A DNA stretch of 64,000 nucleotides from assembly GCF_024612015.1 (NCBI RefSeq), contig NZ_CP102512.1, forward strand, positions 3,720,001 to 3,784,000. Reading direction: 5' to 3'. How positions within the stretch are numbered: the stretch's first letter is position 1; each line of letters begins with the position of its first letter. The position numbers and the translations under genes are program-made. The notes beneath the pieces were generated by a model, which saw only the letters and a program-made list of their open reading frames with translations, did no database searches and was not told where the DNA came from. Positions 27,051 through 35,819 of this stretch are shown piece by piece. The stretch comes from Streptomyces sp. CA-210063. GTDB taxonomy: Bacteria; Actinomycetota; Actinomycetes; Streptomycetales; Streptomycetaceae.

Positions 27051-28826
27051 GTGCGCAAGGTGTTGATCGCCAACCGAGGCGAAATCGCTGTCCGCGTCGC
27101 CCGGGCGTGCCGGGACGCCGGGATCGCGAGCGTGGCCGTGTACGCCGATCCGGACCGGGACGCGCTGCATGTGCGGGCCGCGGACGAGGCGTTCGCGCTG
27201 GGCGGTGACACGCCGGCGACCAGCTACCTGGACATCGCCAAGGTGTTGCAGGCCGCGAAGGACTCCGGTGCGGACGCGATCCACCCGGGTTACGGCTTCC
27301 TCTCGGAGAACGCGGAGTTCGCGCAGGCCGTCCTGGACGCGGATCTGATCTGGATCGGCCCGCCCCCGCAGGCGATCCGCGACCTGGGTGACAAGGTGGC
27401 GGCCCGTCATATCGCCCAGCGTGCGGGCGCCCCGCTCGTGGCGGGCACCCCGGACCCGGTCTCGGGCGCCGACGAGGTCGTCGCGTTCGCCGAGGAGCAC
27501 GGTCTGCCGATCGCCATCAAGGCGGCCTTCGGCGGCGGCGGCCGCGGCCTGAAGGTCGCCCGCACCCTGGAGGAGGTCCCGGAGCTGTACGACTCCGCGG
27601 TCCGCGAGGCCGTGGCGGCCTTCGGCCGGGGCGAGTGCTTCGTGGAGCGCTACCTGGACAAGCCGCGTCACGTGGAGACCCAGTGCCTGGCCGACAGCCA
27701 CGGCAACGTGGTCGTCGTCTCCACCCGTGACTGCTCCCTGCAGCGCCGCCACCAGAAGCTGGTGGAGGAGGCCCCGGCGCCGTTCCTCTCCACGGCGCAG
27801 AACGCCGAGCTGTACGCGGCGTCGAAGGCCATCCTCAAGGAGGCCGGCTACGTCGGCGCCGGCACGGTGGAGTTCCTGGTCGGCACCGACGGCACGATCT
27901 CCTTCCTGGAGGTCAACACCCGCCTCCAGGTGGAGCACCCGGTCACCGAGGAGGTCACCGGCATCGACCTGGTCCGCGAGATGTTCCGCATCGCCGACGG
28001 CGAGGAGCTGGGCTACGACGACCCGCCGCTGCGCGGCCACTCCCTGGAGTTCCGCATCAACGGCGAGGACCCGGGCCGGGGCTTCCTCCCTGCCCCCGGC
28101 ACGGTCACCACGTTCACCCCGCCCGCCGGCCCCGGTGTCCGCCTGGACGCGGGCGTGGAGCCCGGCAGTGTGATCGGCCCGGCCTGGGACTCCCTCCTGG
28201 CCAAGCTGATCGTCACCGGCGCCACCCGGCAGCAGGCGCTGCAGCGCGCGGCCCGCGCCCTGGAGGAGTTCCAGGTCGAGGGCATGGCCACGGCGATCCC
28301 CTTCCACCGCGCGGTGGTCACCGACCCGGCGTTCGCCCCCGAACTCACCGGATCCACGGAGCCCTTCACGGTCCACACCCGCTGGATCGAGACGGAGTTC
28401 GTCAACGAGATCAAGCCCTTCGTGGCCCCCACGGACACCGCCGAGGCCGAGGACGAGTCGGACCGCGAGACGATCGTCGTCGAGGTCGGCGGCAAGCGCC
28501 TGGAGGTCTCCCTCCCCTCCGCCCTCGGCATGACCCTGGCCCGCACCGGCCTCGCGGCGGGCGCCAAGCCCAAGCGCCGCGCGGCCAAGAAGTCCGGCCC
28601 GGTCGCCTCCGGCGACACCCTCGCCTCCCCCATGCAGGGCACCATCGTCAAGGTCGCCGTCGAAGAGGGCCAGGAGGTCAACGAGGGCGACCTCGTCGTC
28701 GTCCTCGAAGCCATGAAGATGGAACAGCCCCTCAACGCCCACCGCTCCGGCACCATCAAGGGCCTCAGCGCGGAGGTCGGCGCCTCCATCACCTCCGGCG
28801 CGGCCATCTGCGAAATCAAGGACTGA
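27051..28826 (+). CDS. accA2: Acyl-CoA carboxylase alpha subunit (biotin carboxylase plus biotin carrier)
   Basis: 591-residue bifunctional alpha subunit. The N-terminal biotin carboxylase begins [18 protein letters not shown] and shows the ATP-grasp glycine loop [15 protein letters not shown], then [20 protein letters not shown]. The C-terminal carrier domain holds EAMKMEQPL with the biotinylated Lys at about residue 556. GTG 27051 has AAGGAGAGGGAG upstream. It supplies carboxybiotin to PccB and to acetyl-CoA carboxylase beta subunits; BirA 4 kb upstream biotinylates it. A hairpin of the dispersed repeat family follows the stop. The accA2 symbol follows S. coelicolor usage as I recall it. 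Confidence 0.95.
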   Translation: MRKVLIANRGEIAVRVARACRDAGIASVAVYADPDRDALHVRAADEAFALGGDTPATSYLDIAKVLQAAKDSGADAIHPGYGFLSENAEFAQAVLDADLIWIGPPPQAIRDLGDKVAARHIAQRAGAPLVAGTPDPVSGADEVVAFAEEHGLPIAIKAAFGGGGRGLKVARTLEEVPELYDSAVREAVAAFGRGECFVERYLDKPRHVETQCLADSHGNVVVVSTRDCSLQRRHQKLVEEAPAPFLSTAQNAELYAASKAILKEAGYVGAGTVEFLVGTDGTISFLEVNTRLQVEHPVTEEVTGIDLVREMFRIADGEELGYDDPPLRGHSLEFRINGEDPGRGFLPAPGTVTTFTPPAGPGVRLDAGVEPGSVIGPAWDSLLAKLIVTGATRQQALQRAARALEEFQVEGMATAIPFHRAVVTDPAFAPELTGSTEPFTVHTRWIETEFVNEIKPFVAPTDTAEAEDESDRETIVVEVGGKRLEVSLPSALGMTLARTGLAAGAKPKRRAAKKSGPVASGDTLASPMQGTIVKVAVEEGQEVNEGDLVVVLEAMKMEQPLNAHRSGTIKGLSAEVGASITSGAAICEIKD

Positions 28827-28840
28827 CCCGCACGTGACAC

Positions 28841-28889
28841 CCCCGCGCCCCTTTGCTTTTAGGGGCGCGGGGAACTGCGCGACCAGCCA
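28841..28889 (+). repeat. Dispersed 3'-end hairpin repeat (copy after accA2)
   Basis: CCCCGCGCCCCT at 28841-28852 pairs with AGGGGCGCGGGG at 28861-28872 around TTGCTTTT. The family tail GAACTGCGCGACCAGCCAC follows. It lies 15 bp after the accA2 stop and probably terminates its transcript. Confidence 0.8.
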
Positions 28890-28966
28890 CATCCGACCGG
28901 CACCCGCGCAACAACCCCTATCACCCGAGCTCTTAGGCTGAAGACGCCACGCAGCGAAGAGAGCAG

Positions 28967-29602
28967 GTGAACGCCAAGGTGAGCACCACCCCGGCCCGGC
29001 CCCCCGCAGAGGCACCCGCGGGGACGACCCGGCCCATGCGAGCCGACGCCCGCCGCAACCACGAGCGCCTCCTCACAGAGGCCCGCCTCGCCTTCGCGGC
29101 CCATGGCACCACCGCCTCGCTCGAGGACATCGCCCGCCGGGCAGACGTGGGCATCGGCACCCTCTACCGCCACTTCCCCAACCGCCAGGCCCTGCTGAGC
29201 GCGGTCTTCGAGGAAGCCGTGGCCGACCTGCTGGCCAGAGCCCGAGAACAACTCGACGCGGCCCAGCCATGCGCGGCCCTGGTCACCTGGCTGCGCGACA
29301 TCATCACCCACGCGGGCGAATACCGAGGTCTCGCCCAGGCCCTGATGGCGGTCTCATACACCGACTCCCGCGCCGAGGACGGGAACGCCTCGGAGCTGGC
29401 CCGGTGCTGCGCCCCCATCCGGGAGGCGGGCACCGCTCTCCTGCGGCGGGCACAGCAGGCGCACGCCGTACGCGACGACGTGTCCATCGGCGACCTGCTC
29501 CAGCTCACCCACGCGATCGCGCTGGCGGCCGAGGAAACCCCGGACGATCCGGAGTTGGCCGACCGCCTGCTGACGCTGACCTTGCGCGGCCTGAAGCCGT
29601 GA
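28967..29602 (+). CDS. TetR-family transcriptional regulator
   Basis: 211-residue repressor. The helix-turn-helix spans about residues 25-75: RADARRNHERLLTEARLAFA, then ASLEDIARRADVGIGTLYRHFPNRQALLSAVF. The rest is the helical ligand-binding domain. GTG 28967 follows GAGAGCAG. It ends 18 bp before the convergent DeoR gene. The target and ligand are unknown. No palindromic operator that I could assign is visible in its promoter. Confidence 0.92.
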   Translation: MNAKVSTTPARPPAEAPAGTTRPMRADARRNHERLLTEARLAFAAHGTTASLEDIARRADVGIGTLYRHFPNRQALLSAVFEEAVADLLARAREQLDAAQPCAALVTWLRDIITHAGEYRGLAQALMAVSYTDSRAEDGNASELARCCAPIREAGTALLRRAQQAHAVRDDVSIGDLLQLTHAIALAAEETPDDPELADRLLTLTLRGLKP

Positions 29603-29620
29603 CCGGCGCGGCGGCGCGGC

Positions 29621-30628
29621 CTACCGGCGCCGAAGGTCCGCGACCCGAGCCGCGCGTTCCCGCTCCCGCTCACCGGCCGGCGGCTGGTCCCCCAGGACCG
29701 TGGCGCTGCGCAACTGCGGCGCCGAGCCGTGGACCTGGTTGCGGCGGGGACCGGGAAGAGGCACGTCCCGGCGCGACTGGCGGGCCGGGACGGGATCACC
29801 TCCCGTACCACCGCCGCCCGACGCGCCGGCCACGGAGATCTGCACGCCCTGATCGGCCAGGGCCTGCAACTCGGTGACCGCGCGGTCGTCGTGGCCCGGC
29901 GGGTCGTCGGTGACCAGCCGGGTGATCACATCGGTCGGCACCGTCTGGAACATCGTGTCGGTACCGAGCTTGGTGTGATCGGCGAGGACGACGACCTCGG
30001 CGGCGGCCTGGACCAGCGCGCGGTCGACGGACGCCGACAGCATGTTGGACGTGGACAGGCCGCGCTCGGCGGTCAGTCCGCTCCCGGAGAGGAAGGCCTT
30101 GGAGACGCGCAGCCCCTGGAGGGACTGCTCGGCGCCGGAGCCGACCAGGGCGTAGTTGGAACCGCGCAGGGTGCCGCCGGTCATCACGACCTCCACACGG
30201 TTGGCATGGGCCAGCGCCTGAGCCACCAACAGGGAGTTGGTGACGACGGTCAGCCCGGGGACCCGCGCGAGCCGGCGTGCCAGCTCCTGCGTGGTGGTCC
30301 CCGCCCCGACCACGATGGCCTCGCCCTCTTCGACGAGGCTCGCGGCGAGGTCGGCGATGGCCGTCTTCTCGGCGGTCGCGAGATGAGACTTCTGCGGAAA
30401 GCCGGACTCTCGCGTGAACCCACCCGGCAATACCGCACCGCCGTGTCGGCGGTCGAGGAGTCCTTCTGCCTCCAGAGCGCGCACGTCCCGCCGTACGGTC
30501 ACTTCGGAGGTCTGGACGACGCGGGCGAGCTCACGGAGCGACACGGCTCCATTGGCCCGCACCATTTCGAGGATCAATTGGCGACGTTCTGCAGCGAACA
30601 CGAAACTGACAGTAACGCCAACGACCAT
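29621..30628 (-). CDS. DeoR-family transcriptional regulator with long C-terminal tail
   Basis: 335 residues. The N-terminal winged helix (ERRQLILEMVRANGAVSLRE, then TSEVTVRRDVRALEAEGLLDRRHGGAVL) is followed by a DeoR sugar-isomerase-like effector domain (GEAIVVGAGTTTQELARRL, VVLADHTKLG). The fold ends near residue 260. The remaining 75 residues are Gly/Arg/Pro-rich and disordered, which is unusual for DeoR proteins. Phosphorylated sugars are typical effectors. It lies between carboxylase genes and nucleoside genes, but whether it controls either is unknown. The start may be one of several codons near 30628-30600. Confidence 0.9.
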   Translation of the reverse strand: MVVGVTVSFVFAAERRQLILEMVRANGAVSLRELARVVQTSEVTVRRDVRALEAEGLLDRRHGGAVLPGGFTRESGFPQKSHLATAEKTAIADLAASLVEEGEAIVVGAGTTTQELARRLARVPGLTVVTNSLLVAQALAHANRVEVVMTGGTLRGSNYALVGSGAEQSLQGLRVSKAFLSGSGLTAERGLSTSNMLSASVDRALVQAAAEVVVLADHTKLGTDTMFQTVPTDVITRLVTDDPPGHDDRAVTELQALADQGVQISVAGASGGGGTGGDPVPARQSRRDVPLPGPRRNQVHGSAPQLRSATVLGDQPPAGERERERAARVADLRRR

Positions 30629-30737
30629 CTGCTTTCAGCAGTTTGCGCCGAATAGCAGAAGTTGTTCGCATGGTGGGGCGAGAAGTGATATAGGGCCCAA
30701 CCGGGACAGGAACGGTCCCGGACCCGCCCAGGTCCGG

Positions 30738-32186
30738 TCAGACCCCGCCACCGGACTTGCGCGTGTGCAGCTGGCGCGCGACCTCGGCGATCGAGCCCGA
30801 CAGGGACGGGTACACGGTGAAGGCGTTCGCGATCTGTTCCACGGTCAGGTTGTTGTCGACCGCGATCGAGATGGGGTGGATCAGTTCCGAGGCGCGCGGG
30901 GAGACGACCACACCGCCCACCACGATGCCGGTGCCCGGCCGGCAGAAGATCTTGACAAAGCCGTCCCGGATGCCCTGCATCTTGGCGCGCGGGTTGCGCA
31001 GGAGCGGCAGTTTCACCCCGACGGCGTCGATGATCCCGGCGTCCAGGTCGGCCTGGGTGTAGCCGACGGTGGCGATCTCGGGATCGGTGAAGACGTTGGA
31101 CGACACGGTCTTCAGGTTCAGCGGGGCCACGGCGTCGCCGAGGAAGTGGTACATGGCGATACGGCCCTGCATGGCGGCCACGGAGGCGAGTGCGAAGACA
31201 CCCGTGACGTCACCGGCGGCGTACACGCCGGGGGCGCTGGTCCGCGACACCTTGTCGGTCCAGATGTGCCCGGACTCCTTGACCTTGACCCCGGCCTCCT
31301 CCAGCCCCATCCCCGCGCTGTTGGGGATGGCGCCGACGGCCATCAGACAGTGCGAGCCGGTGATGACCCGCCCGTCCGCGAGCGTCACCTCGACCCGGTC
31401 CCCCGCCCGCTTGGCGGACTGGGCCCGGGACCGCGCCATGACGTTCATGCCGCGCCGCCGGAACACGTCCTCGAGGACGGCGGCGGCGTCCGGGTCCTCG
31501 CCCGGCAGCACGCGATCACGGCTGGATACGAGCGTGACGCGCGAGCCGAGCGCCTGATAGGCGCCGGCGAACTCGGCACCGGTCACACCGGACCCGACCA
31601 CGATCAGCTCTTCGGGCAGCTCGTCCAGGTCGTAGACCTGCGTCCAGTTGAGGATCCGCTCCCCGTCCGGCTGCGCGTCGGGCAGCTCACGCGGATGCCC
31701 ACCGGTGGCGATGAGCACGGCGTCGGCGGTCAGCGTCTCCTCGGACCCGTCGGCGGCCCGTACGACGACCTTGCGCGACCCGTCCAGATCCTGCTGGCCG
31801 TCCAGTCGGGCGCGCCCGCGCATGACCCGCGCGCCCGCGCGCGTCACCGACGCCGTGATGTCGTGCGACTGCGCCAGCGCGAGCCGCTTCACACGCCGGT
31901 TGACCTTGCCCAGGTCCACCCCGACGACACGCGCGGGCGTGTCGATGTGCGGGGTGTCGTCGGCGACGATGATCCCCAGCTCCTCGTACGAGGAGTCGAA
32001 GGTCGTCATCACCTCGGCCGTCGCGATGAGGGTCTTCGACGGCACGCAGTCGGTCAGCACCGACGCCCCGCCCAGACCGTCGCAGTCCACGACGGTCACC
32101 TCCGCGCCGAGCTGCGCGGCCACCAGCGCCGCTTCATATCCGCCGGGTCCGCCACCGATGATCACGATCCGAGTCACGTACTCCAT
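30738..32186 (-). CDS. NAD(P)H-quinone dehydrogenase, LpdA-type flavoprotein
   Basis: 482-residue member of the pyridine nucleotide-disulfide oxidoreductase family. The FAD motif is VIIGGGPGGYEAALVAAQLG. The NAD(P) motif is VGSGVTGAEFAGAYQALG, and the second FAD site is APGVYAAGDVTG. The redox loop reads GGASVLTDCVPSK: it has only one cysteine, as in M. tuberculosis LpdA (Rv3303c), which reduces quinones rather than lipoamide. The interface domain starts NVFTDPEIATVGYTQ. ATG 32186 is used; the GTG four codons later (VTRIVI) is also possible. Confidence 0.92.
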   Translation of the reverse strand: MEYVTRIVIIGGGPGGYEAALVAAQLGAEVTVVDCDGLGGASVLTDCVPSKTLIATAEVMTTFDSSYEELGIIVADDTPHIDTPARVVGVDLGKVNRRVKRLALAQSHDITASVTRAGARVMRGRARLDGQQDLDGSRKVVVRAADGSEETLTADAVLIATGGHPRELPDAQPDGERILNWTQVYDLDELPEELIVVGSGVTGAEFAGAYQALGSRVTLVSSRDRVLPGEDPDAAAVLEDVFRRRGMNVMARSRAQSAKRAGDRVEVTLADGRVITGSHCLMAVGAIPNSAGMGLEEAGVKVKESGHIWTDKVSRTSAPGVYAAGDVTGVFALASVAAMQGRIAMYHFLGDAVAPLNLKTVSSNVFTDPEIATVGYTQADLDAGIIDAVGVKLPLLRNPRAKMQGIRDGFVKIFCRPGTGIVVGGVVVSPRASELIHPISIAVDNNLTVEQIANAFTVYPSLSGSIAEVARQLHTRKSGGGV

Positions 32187-32233
32187 TGTCCCGTACGACG
32201 GCCGATGCCACTTCGTCGGGGTGCGGGCGCTCC

Positions 32234-32330
32234 TGATTCCGGGCGCGCTCTTGCTTTTGAGGGGCGCGGGGCTGTGACATATGCGGCTCCGCCGCGCGGG
32301 CGCGACCAGCCACAACGCACCCGCGGCCGC
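32234..32330. repeat. Dispersed 3'-end repeat, diverged and interrupted copy
   Basis: GGGCGCGCTCTTGCTTTTGA then GGGGCGCGGGG matches the family, but the usual AACTGCGCGACC is interrupted by CTGTGACATATGCGGCTCCG before GGCGCGACCAGCCACAACGC resumes. It lies between the divergent flavoprotein and cyclotransferase genes, an exception to the 3'-end rule. Confidence 0.6.
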
Positions 32331-32399
32331 CACACCACAGCCCCCGCCACCCCCTTGGGCACCCGGCCCGAAGCGGAGCGCTCCCGTACTCTCTCCCCC

Positions 32400-32837
32400 A
32401 TGTCGCTCTACGCCGCCTACGCCGGCAACATGGACGCGCGGCTGATGTCCCGCCGCGCCCCCCACTCCCCGCTGCGCGCAACCGGCTGGCTGAACGACTG
32501 GCGGCTGACCTTCGGCGGCGAGCACATGGGCTGGGAGGGCGCGCTCGCCACGGTCGTCGAGGCGCCGCGCTCCCAGGTCTTCGTGGCGCTGTACGACATC
32601 GCCCCCATGGACGAGGAGGCGATGGACCGCTGGGTCGGCGTCGGCCTCGACATATACCGCCGGATGCGGATCCGCGTACACACGCTGGAGGGCCAGGAGG
32701 CGGCCTGGGTCTACGTCCTCAACGGTTACGAGGGCGGCCTGCCCTCGGCCCGCTATCTGGGCGAGGTCGCGGACGCGGCGGAGTCGGCGGGCGCGCCCCA
32801 CGACTACGTGATGGAACTGCGCAAGCGCCCCTGTTGA
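32400..32837 (+). CDS. Gamma-glutamylcyclotransferase-like protein
   Basis: 145 residues of the GGCT/AIG2 fold. The N-terminal signature is SLYAAYAGNMDARLM (YGSN-like nucleotide or substrate loop). Then come GWLNDWRLTFGGE, the conserved acidic region VFVALYDIAPMDEEAMDRW (the catalytic Glu position falls in this helix), and YVLNGYEGGLPSARYLGEV. The family releases 5-oxoproline from gamma-glutamyl compounds; the substrate here is unproven. The start ATG 32400 is chosen from the conserved N-terminus. It is followed 128 bp later by punA. Confidence 0.88.
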   Translation: MSLYAAYAGNMDARLMSRRAPHSPLRATGWLNDWRLTFGGEHMGWEGALATVVEAPRSQVFVALYDIAPMDEEAMDRWVGVGLDIYRRMRIRVHTLEGQEAAWVYVLNGYEGGLPSARYLGEVADAAESAGAPHDYVMELRKRPC

Positions 32838-32928
32838 GGGCCGGCCGAAGGGGGCGAGGCACACCCTCGGCCCGAACCCGCTGTTGGAAACGACAAGACA
32901 ACGATCCCCATCCCGTGCGGCCCATCAT

Positions 32929-32940
32929 CTACGCGCGTAG
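32929..32940 (+). promoter_or_regulatory. Shared nucleoside operator CTACGCGCGTAG (punA copy)
   Basis: Perfect 12-bp palindrome with a central CG. It ends 24 nt before the punA start. A TANNNT -10 candidate, TACCCT (32953-32958), lies exactly 6 nt before the GTG, so the operator falls in the promoter spacer. Identical palindromes precede deoC and add. Confidence 0.8.
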
Positions 32941-32964
32941 GCCGGGACCGGATACCCTCATCGC

Positions 32965-33789
32965 GTGAACGCATCTCTTCTTCCGGACGACATCCAGGGC
33001 GACCCCCATGCCGCCGCCGACACAGCAGCCGCGCGCCTGCGCGAGCTGACGGGTGCCGAGACCCACGACGTCGCCCTCGTGATGGGCTCCGGCTGGGCCC
33101 CGGCCGTGGACGCGCTCGGCGCCCCCGAGGCCGAGTTCCAGGTCACCGAGCTGCCCGGTTTCCCGCCGCCGGCGGTCGAGGGCCACGGCGGCAAGATCCG
33201 CTCGTACCGGATCGGTGACAAGCGCACGCTCGTCTTCCTGGGCCGCACCCACTACTACGAGGGCCGCGGCGTCGCCGCCGTGGCGCACGGCGTCCGTACC
33301 GCCGTCGCCGCCGGCGTCAAGACGATCGTCCTCACCAACGGCTGCGGCGGTCTCCGCGAGGGCATGCGGCCCGGCCAGCCGGTCCTGATCAGCGACCATC
33401 TGAACCTGACGGCCACGTCGCCGATCATCGGCGCGAACTTCGTGGACCTCACGGACCTCTACTCCCCGCGCCTGCGCGCCCTCTGCAAGGAGATCGACCC
33501 CTCTCTCGAGGAGGGCGTCTACGCGCAGTTCACCGGCCCCCACTACGAGACCCCGGCCGAGATCCGCATGGCCCGCGTCATCGGCGCGGACCTGGTCGGC
33601 ATGTCCACGGTCCTGGAGGCCATCGCCGCGCGTGAGGCGGGCGCGGAGGTGCTGGGCATCTCCCTGGTCACCAACCTCGCCGCCGGCATGACCGGGGAGC
33701 CCCTCAACCACGAGGAGGTCCTCCAGGCGGGCCGCGACTCGGCGACGCGCATGGGTGAGCTGCTGACCCAGGTACTGAACCGGCTGTAG
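32965..33789 (+). CDS. punA: Purine nucleoside phosphorylase
   Basis: 274 residues, family 2 trimeric type. It cleaves purine (deoxy)nucleosides with phosphate into base and (deoxy)ribose-1-phosphate. Motifs: the phosphate-binding [75 protein letters not shown] and the end NHEEVL. GTG 32965 has no ribosome site and sits 6 nt after a TACCCT hexamer, so the mRNA is probably leaderless. It is followed by a phosphosugar mutase that can turn ribose-1-phosphate into ribose-5-phosphate or a related ester. Confidence 0.95.
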   Translation: MNASLLPDDIQGDPHAAADTAAARLRELTGAETHDVALVMGSGWAPAVDALGAPEAEFQVTELPGFPPPAVEGHGGKIRSYRIGDKRTLVFLGRTHYYEGRGVAAVAHGVRTAVAAGVKTIVLTNGCGGLREGMRPGQPVLISDHLNLTATSPIIGANFVDLTDLYSPRLRALCKEIDPSLEEGVYAQFTGPHYETPAEIRMARVIGADLVGMSTVLEAIAAREAGAEVLGISLVTNLAAGMTGEPLNHEEVLQAGRDSATRMGELLTQVLNRL

Positions 33790-33882
33790 GCGAGGGCTCC
33801 GCGGCGCCCTCGCGGGAGATTGCGGGAGAACGCGGGAGAGCTCGGGGGGATGCGGCTTGTACGGCGGGTGCGGGTGGGTTGT

Positions 33883-33994
33883 GGTTGCTCGCGCAGTTCC
33901 CCGCGCCCCTGAAAGACGCCGGGCGCGACCCATGCCGTCAAGGGGCGCGGGGAACTGCGCGACCAGCCCCCACCCACCCGCACCCGAACAGCCC
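33883..33994. repeat. Dispersed 3'-end hairpin repeat (copy after punA)
   Basis: A 21-bp perfect stem: CGCGCAGTTCCCCGCGCCCC starts at 33890 and its complement ends at 33961, with a 30-nt loop. The family flanks GGTTGCT and ACCAGCCCCCACCCACCCGC are present. It lies between punA and the phosphosugar mutase. Confidence 0.88.
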
Positions 33995-34057
33995 ACCGCG
34001 GCGGGGGCGAGGACAATCGGCCCCACACACAGGCACAGAACGAGAGGTTGACCCCCC

Positions 34058-35689
34058 GTGCACGACGACCTGATCGCCCGCGCCAAGGCGTGGCTGGCCG
34101 AGGATCCCGACCCGGAAACCCGTGCCGAACTCGCCAAGCTGATCGACGGGGCGGACACGGCGGAACTCACCGCCCGCTTCTCCGGCACCCTCCAGTTCGG
34201 CACGGCAGGCCTCCGCGGCGAACTCGGCGCCGGCCCGATGCGTATGAACCGTTCGGTCGTCATCCGCGCCGCCGCGGGCCTCGCCGCGTACCTGCGCGAG
34301 AAGGGCGCCACCGGTGGCCTCGTCGTGATCGGCTACGACGCCCGCCACAAGTCCGCCGACTTCGCCCGCGACACGGCCGCCGTGATGACCGGCGCCGGCC
34401 TCCGCGCGGCCGTCCTGCCCCGCCCCCTGCCCACGCCCGTCCTGGCCTTCGCCATAAGGCATCTGGGCGCGGTCGCGGGCGTGGAGGTCACGGCCAGCCA
34501 CAACCCGCCGCGCGACAACGGCTACAAGGTCTACCTGGGCGACGGCTCGCAGATCGTGCCCCCGGCCGACGCGGAGATCGCCGCCGAGATCGCCGCCGTA
34601 CCGTCCCTGAACGACGTCCCCCGCCCCGAGGCCGGCTGGGACACCCTCGACGACACCGTCCTGGACGCCTATCTGGCCCGTACGGACGCGGTCCTCGCCC
34701 CCGGCTCCCCGCGCACCGCCCGGACGGTCTACACGGCCATGCACGGCGTCGGCAAGGACACGCTCGTCGCCGCGTTCGCCCGGGCCGGCTTCCCCGAGCC
34801 GGTGCTCGTCGCCGAGCAGGCCGACCCGGATCCGGACTTCCCGACGGTCGCCTTCCCCAACCCGGAGGAGCCGGGCGCGATGGACCTCGCCTTCGCGAAG
34901 GCCCGTGAGACGGACCCCGACCTGATCGTCGCGAACGACCCGGACGCGGACCGCTGCGCGGTGGCGGTGAAGGACGGCGCGGACTGGCGGATGCTGCGCG
35001 GCGACGAGGTGGGCGCGCTCCTCGCCACGCACCTGGTCCGGCGCGGCGCACGCGGCACCTTCGCCGAGTCGATCGTCTCCTCCTCCCTCCTCGGCCGGAT
35101 CGCCGAGAAGGCGGGCCTCGCCTACGAGGAGACCCTCACCGGCTTCAAGTGGATCGCCCGCGTCGAGGACCTGCGCTACGGCTACGAGGAGGCCCTCGGC
35201 TACTGCGTCGACCCCGAGGGGGTACGCGACAAGGACGGCATCACCGCGGCCCTTCTCATCACCGAACTGGCTTCCGAGCTCAAGGAAGCGGACCGTACGC
35301 TCCTCGACCTCCTGGACGACATCGCCGTCGAGCACGGTCTGCACGCCACCGACCAGCTCTCGGTCCGCGTCCAGGATCTCTCGCTCATCGCCCGTGCGAT
35401 GGAGCGGCTCCGCGAGCACCCCCCGACCGCCCTCGCGGGTCTGGCCGTCACCAAGGCCGAGGACCTCACCCGGGGCACGGACAGGCTCCCGCCCACGGAC
35501 GGCCTGCGCTACACCCTCGACGGCGCCCGCGTGATCGTCCGACCCAGCGGCACCGAGCCCAAGCTGAAGTGCTACCTGGAGGTCGTGGTGCCGGTCGCCG
35601 CCCACGCCGATCTCCCGGCGGCCCGCGCGAAGGCGGCCGGCCTGCTGACCGGGATCAAGCAGGACCTGTCGGCGGCGGCGGGTATCTGA
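34058..35689 (+). CDS. Phospho-sugar mutase (phosphomannomutase/phosphopentomutase family)
   Basis: 543-residue alpha-D-phosphohexomutase. The catalytic serine loop is VTASHNPPRDNGYKVYLGDG. The metal-binding loop is NDPDADRCAVA. The sugar-binding loop is GFKWIARV, and the phosphate-binding loop is RPSGTEPKLKCYLEV. The long form (above 500 residues) resembles PgcA/PGM2-type enzymes, some of which act on pentose phosphates; next to punA a phosphopentomutase role linking nucleosides to the pentose-phosphate pathway is attractive but inferred. GTG 34058 has GAGAGG upstream. A very strong terminator follows at once. Confidence 0.92.
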   Translation: MHDDLIARAKAWLAEDPDPETRAELAKLIDGADTAELTARFSGTLQFGTAGLRGELGAGPMRMNRSVVIRAAAGLAAYLREKGATGGLVVIGYDARHKSADFARDTAAVMTGAGLRAAVLPRPLPTPVLAFAIRHLGAVAGVEVTASHNPPRDNGYKVYLGDGSQIVPPADAEIAAEIAAVPSLNDVPRPEAGWDTLDDTVLDAYLARTDAVLAPGSPRTARTVYTAMHGVGKDTLVAAFARAGFPEPVLVAEQADPDPDFPTVAFPNPEEPGAMDLAFAKARETDPDLIVANDPDADRCAVAVKDGADWRMLRGDEVGALLATHLVRRGARGTFAESIVSSSLLGRIAEKAGLAYEETLTGFKWIARVEDLRYGYEEALGYCVDPEGVRDKDGITAALLITELASELKEADRTLLDLLDDIAVEHGLHATDQLSVRVQDLSLIARAMERLREHPPTALAGLAVTKAEDLTRGTDRLPPTDGLRYTLDGARVIVRPSGTEPKLKCYLEVVVPVAAHADLPAARAKAAGLLTGIKQDLSAAAGI

Positions 35690-35690
35690 C

Positions 35691-35756
35691 CCGGCCCCGG
35701 ACACACGGAGGCCCCAGCCGGTGATCCGGCTGGGGCCTCCGTGTGTCCGGGGCCGG
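35691..35756. terminator. Exceptional 31-bp perfect hairpin terminator
   Basis: Positions 35691-35721 are perfectly complementary to 35726-35756, with loop TGAT. The stem begins CCGGCCCCGGACACACGGAG. It starts one base after the phosphosugar mutase stop and faces the 3' end of the convergent membrane-protein gene, so it can stop both transcripts. Confidence 0.93.
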
Positions 35757-35819
35757 GGAACGGCTGGGGAGCGTCCGGGGAACGGCCAGGGAGCGGCCTG
35801 GGAGCGGCCTGGGAGCGAG

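Noticed and set aside
30738..32186. Flavoprotein as dihydrolipoamide dehydrogenase
   Set aside because: The redox loop has only one cysteine (GGASVLTDC), so disulfide chemistry is unlikely; LpdA-type quinone reductase fits better.
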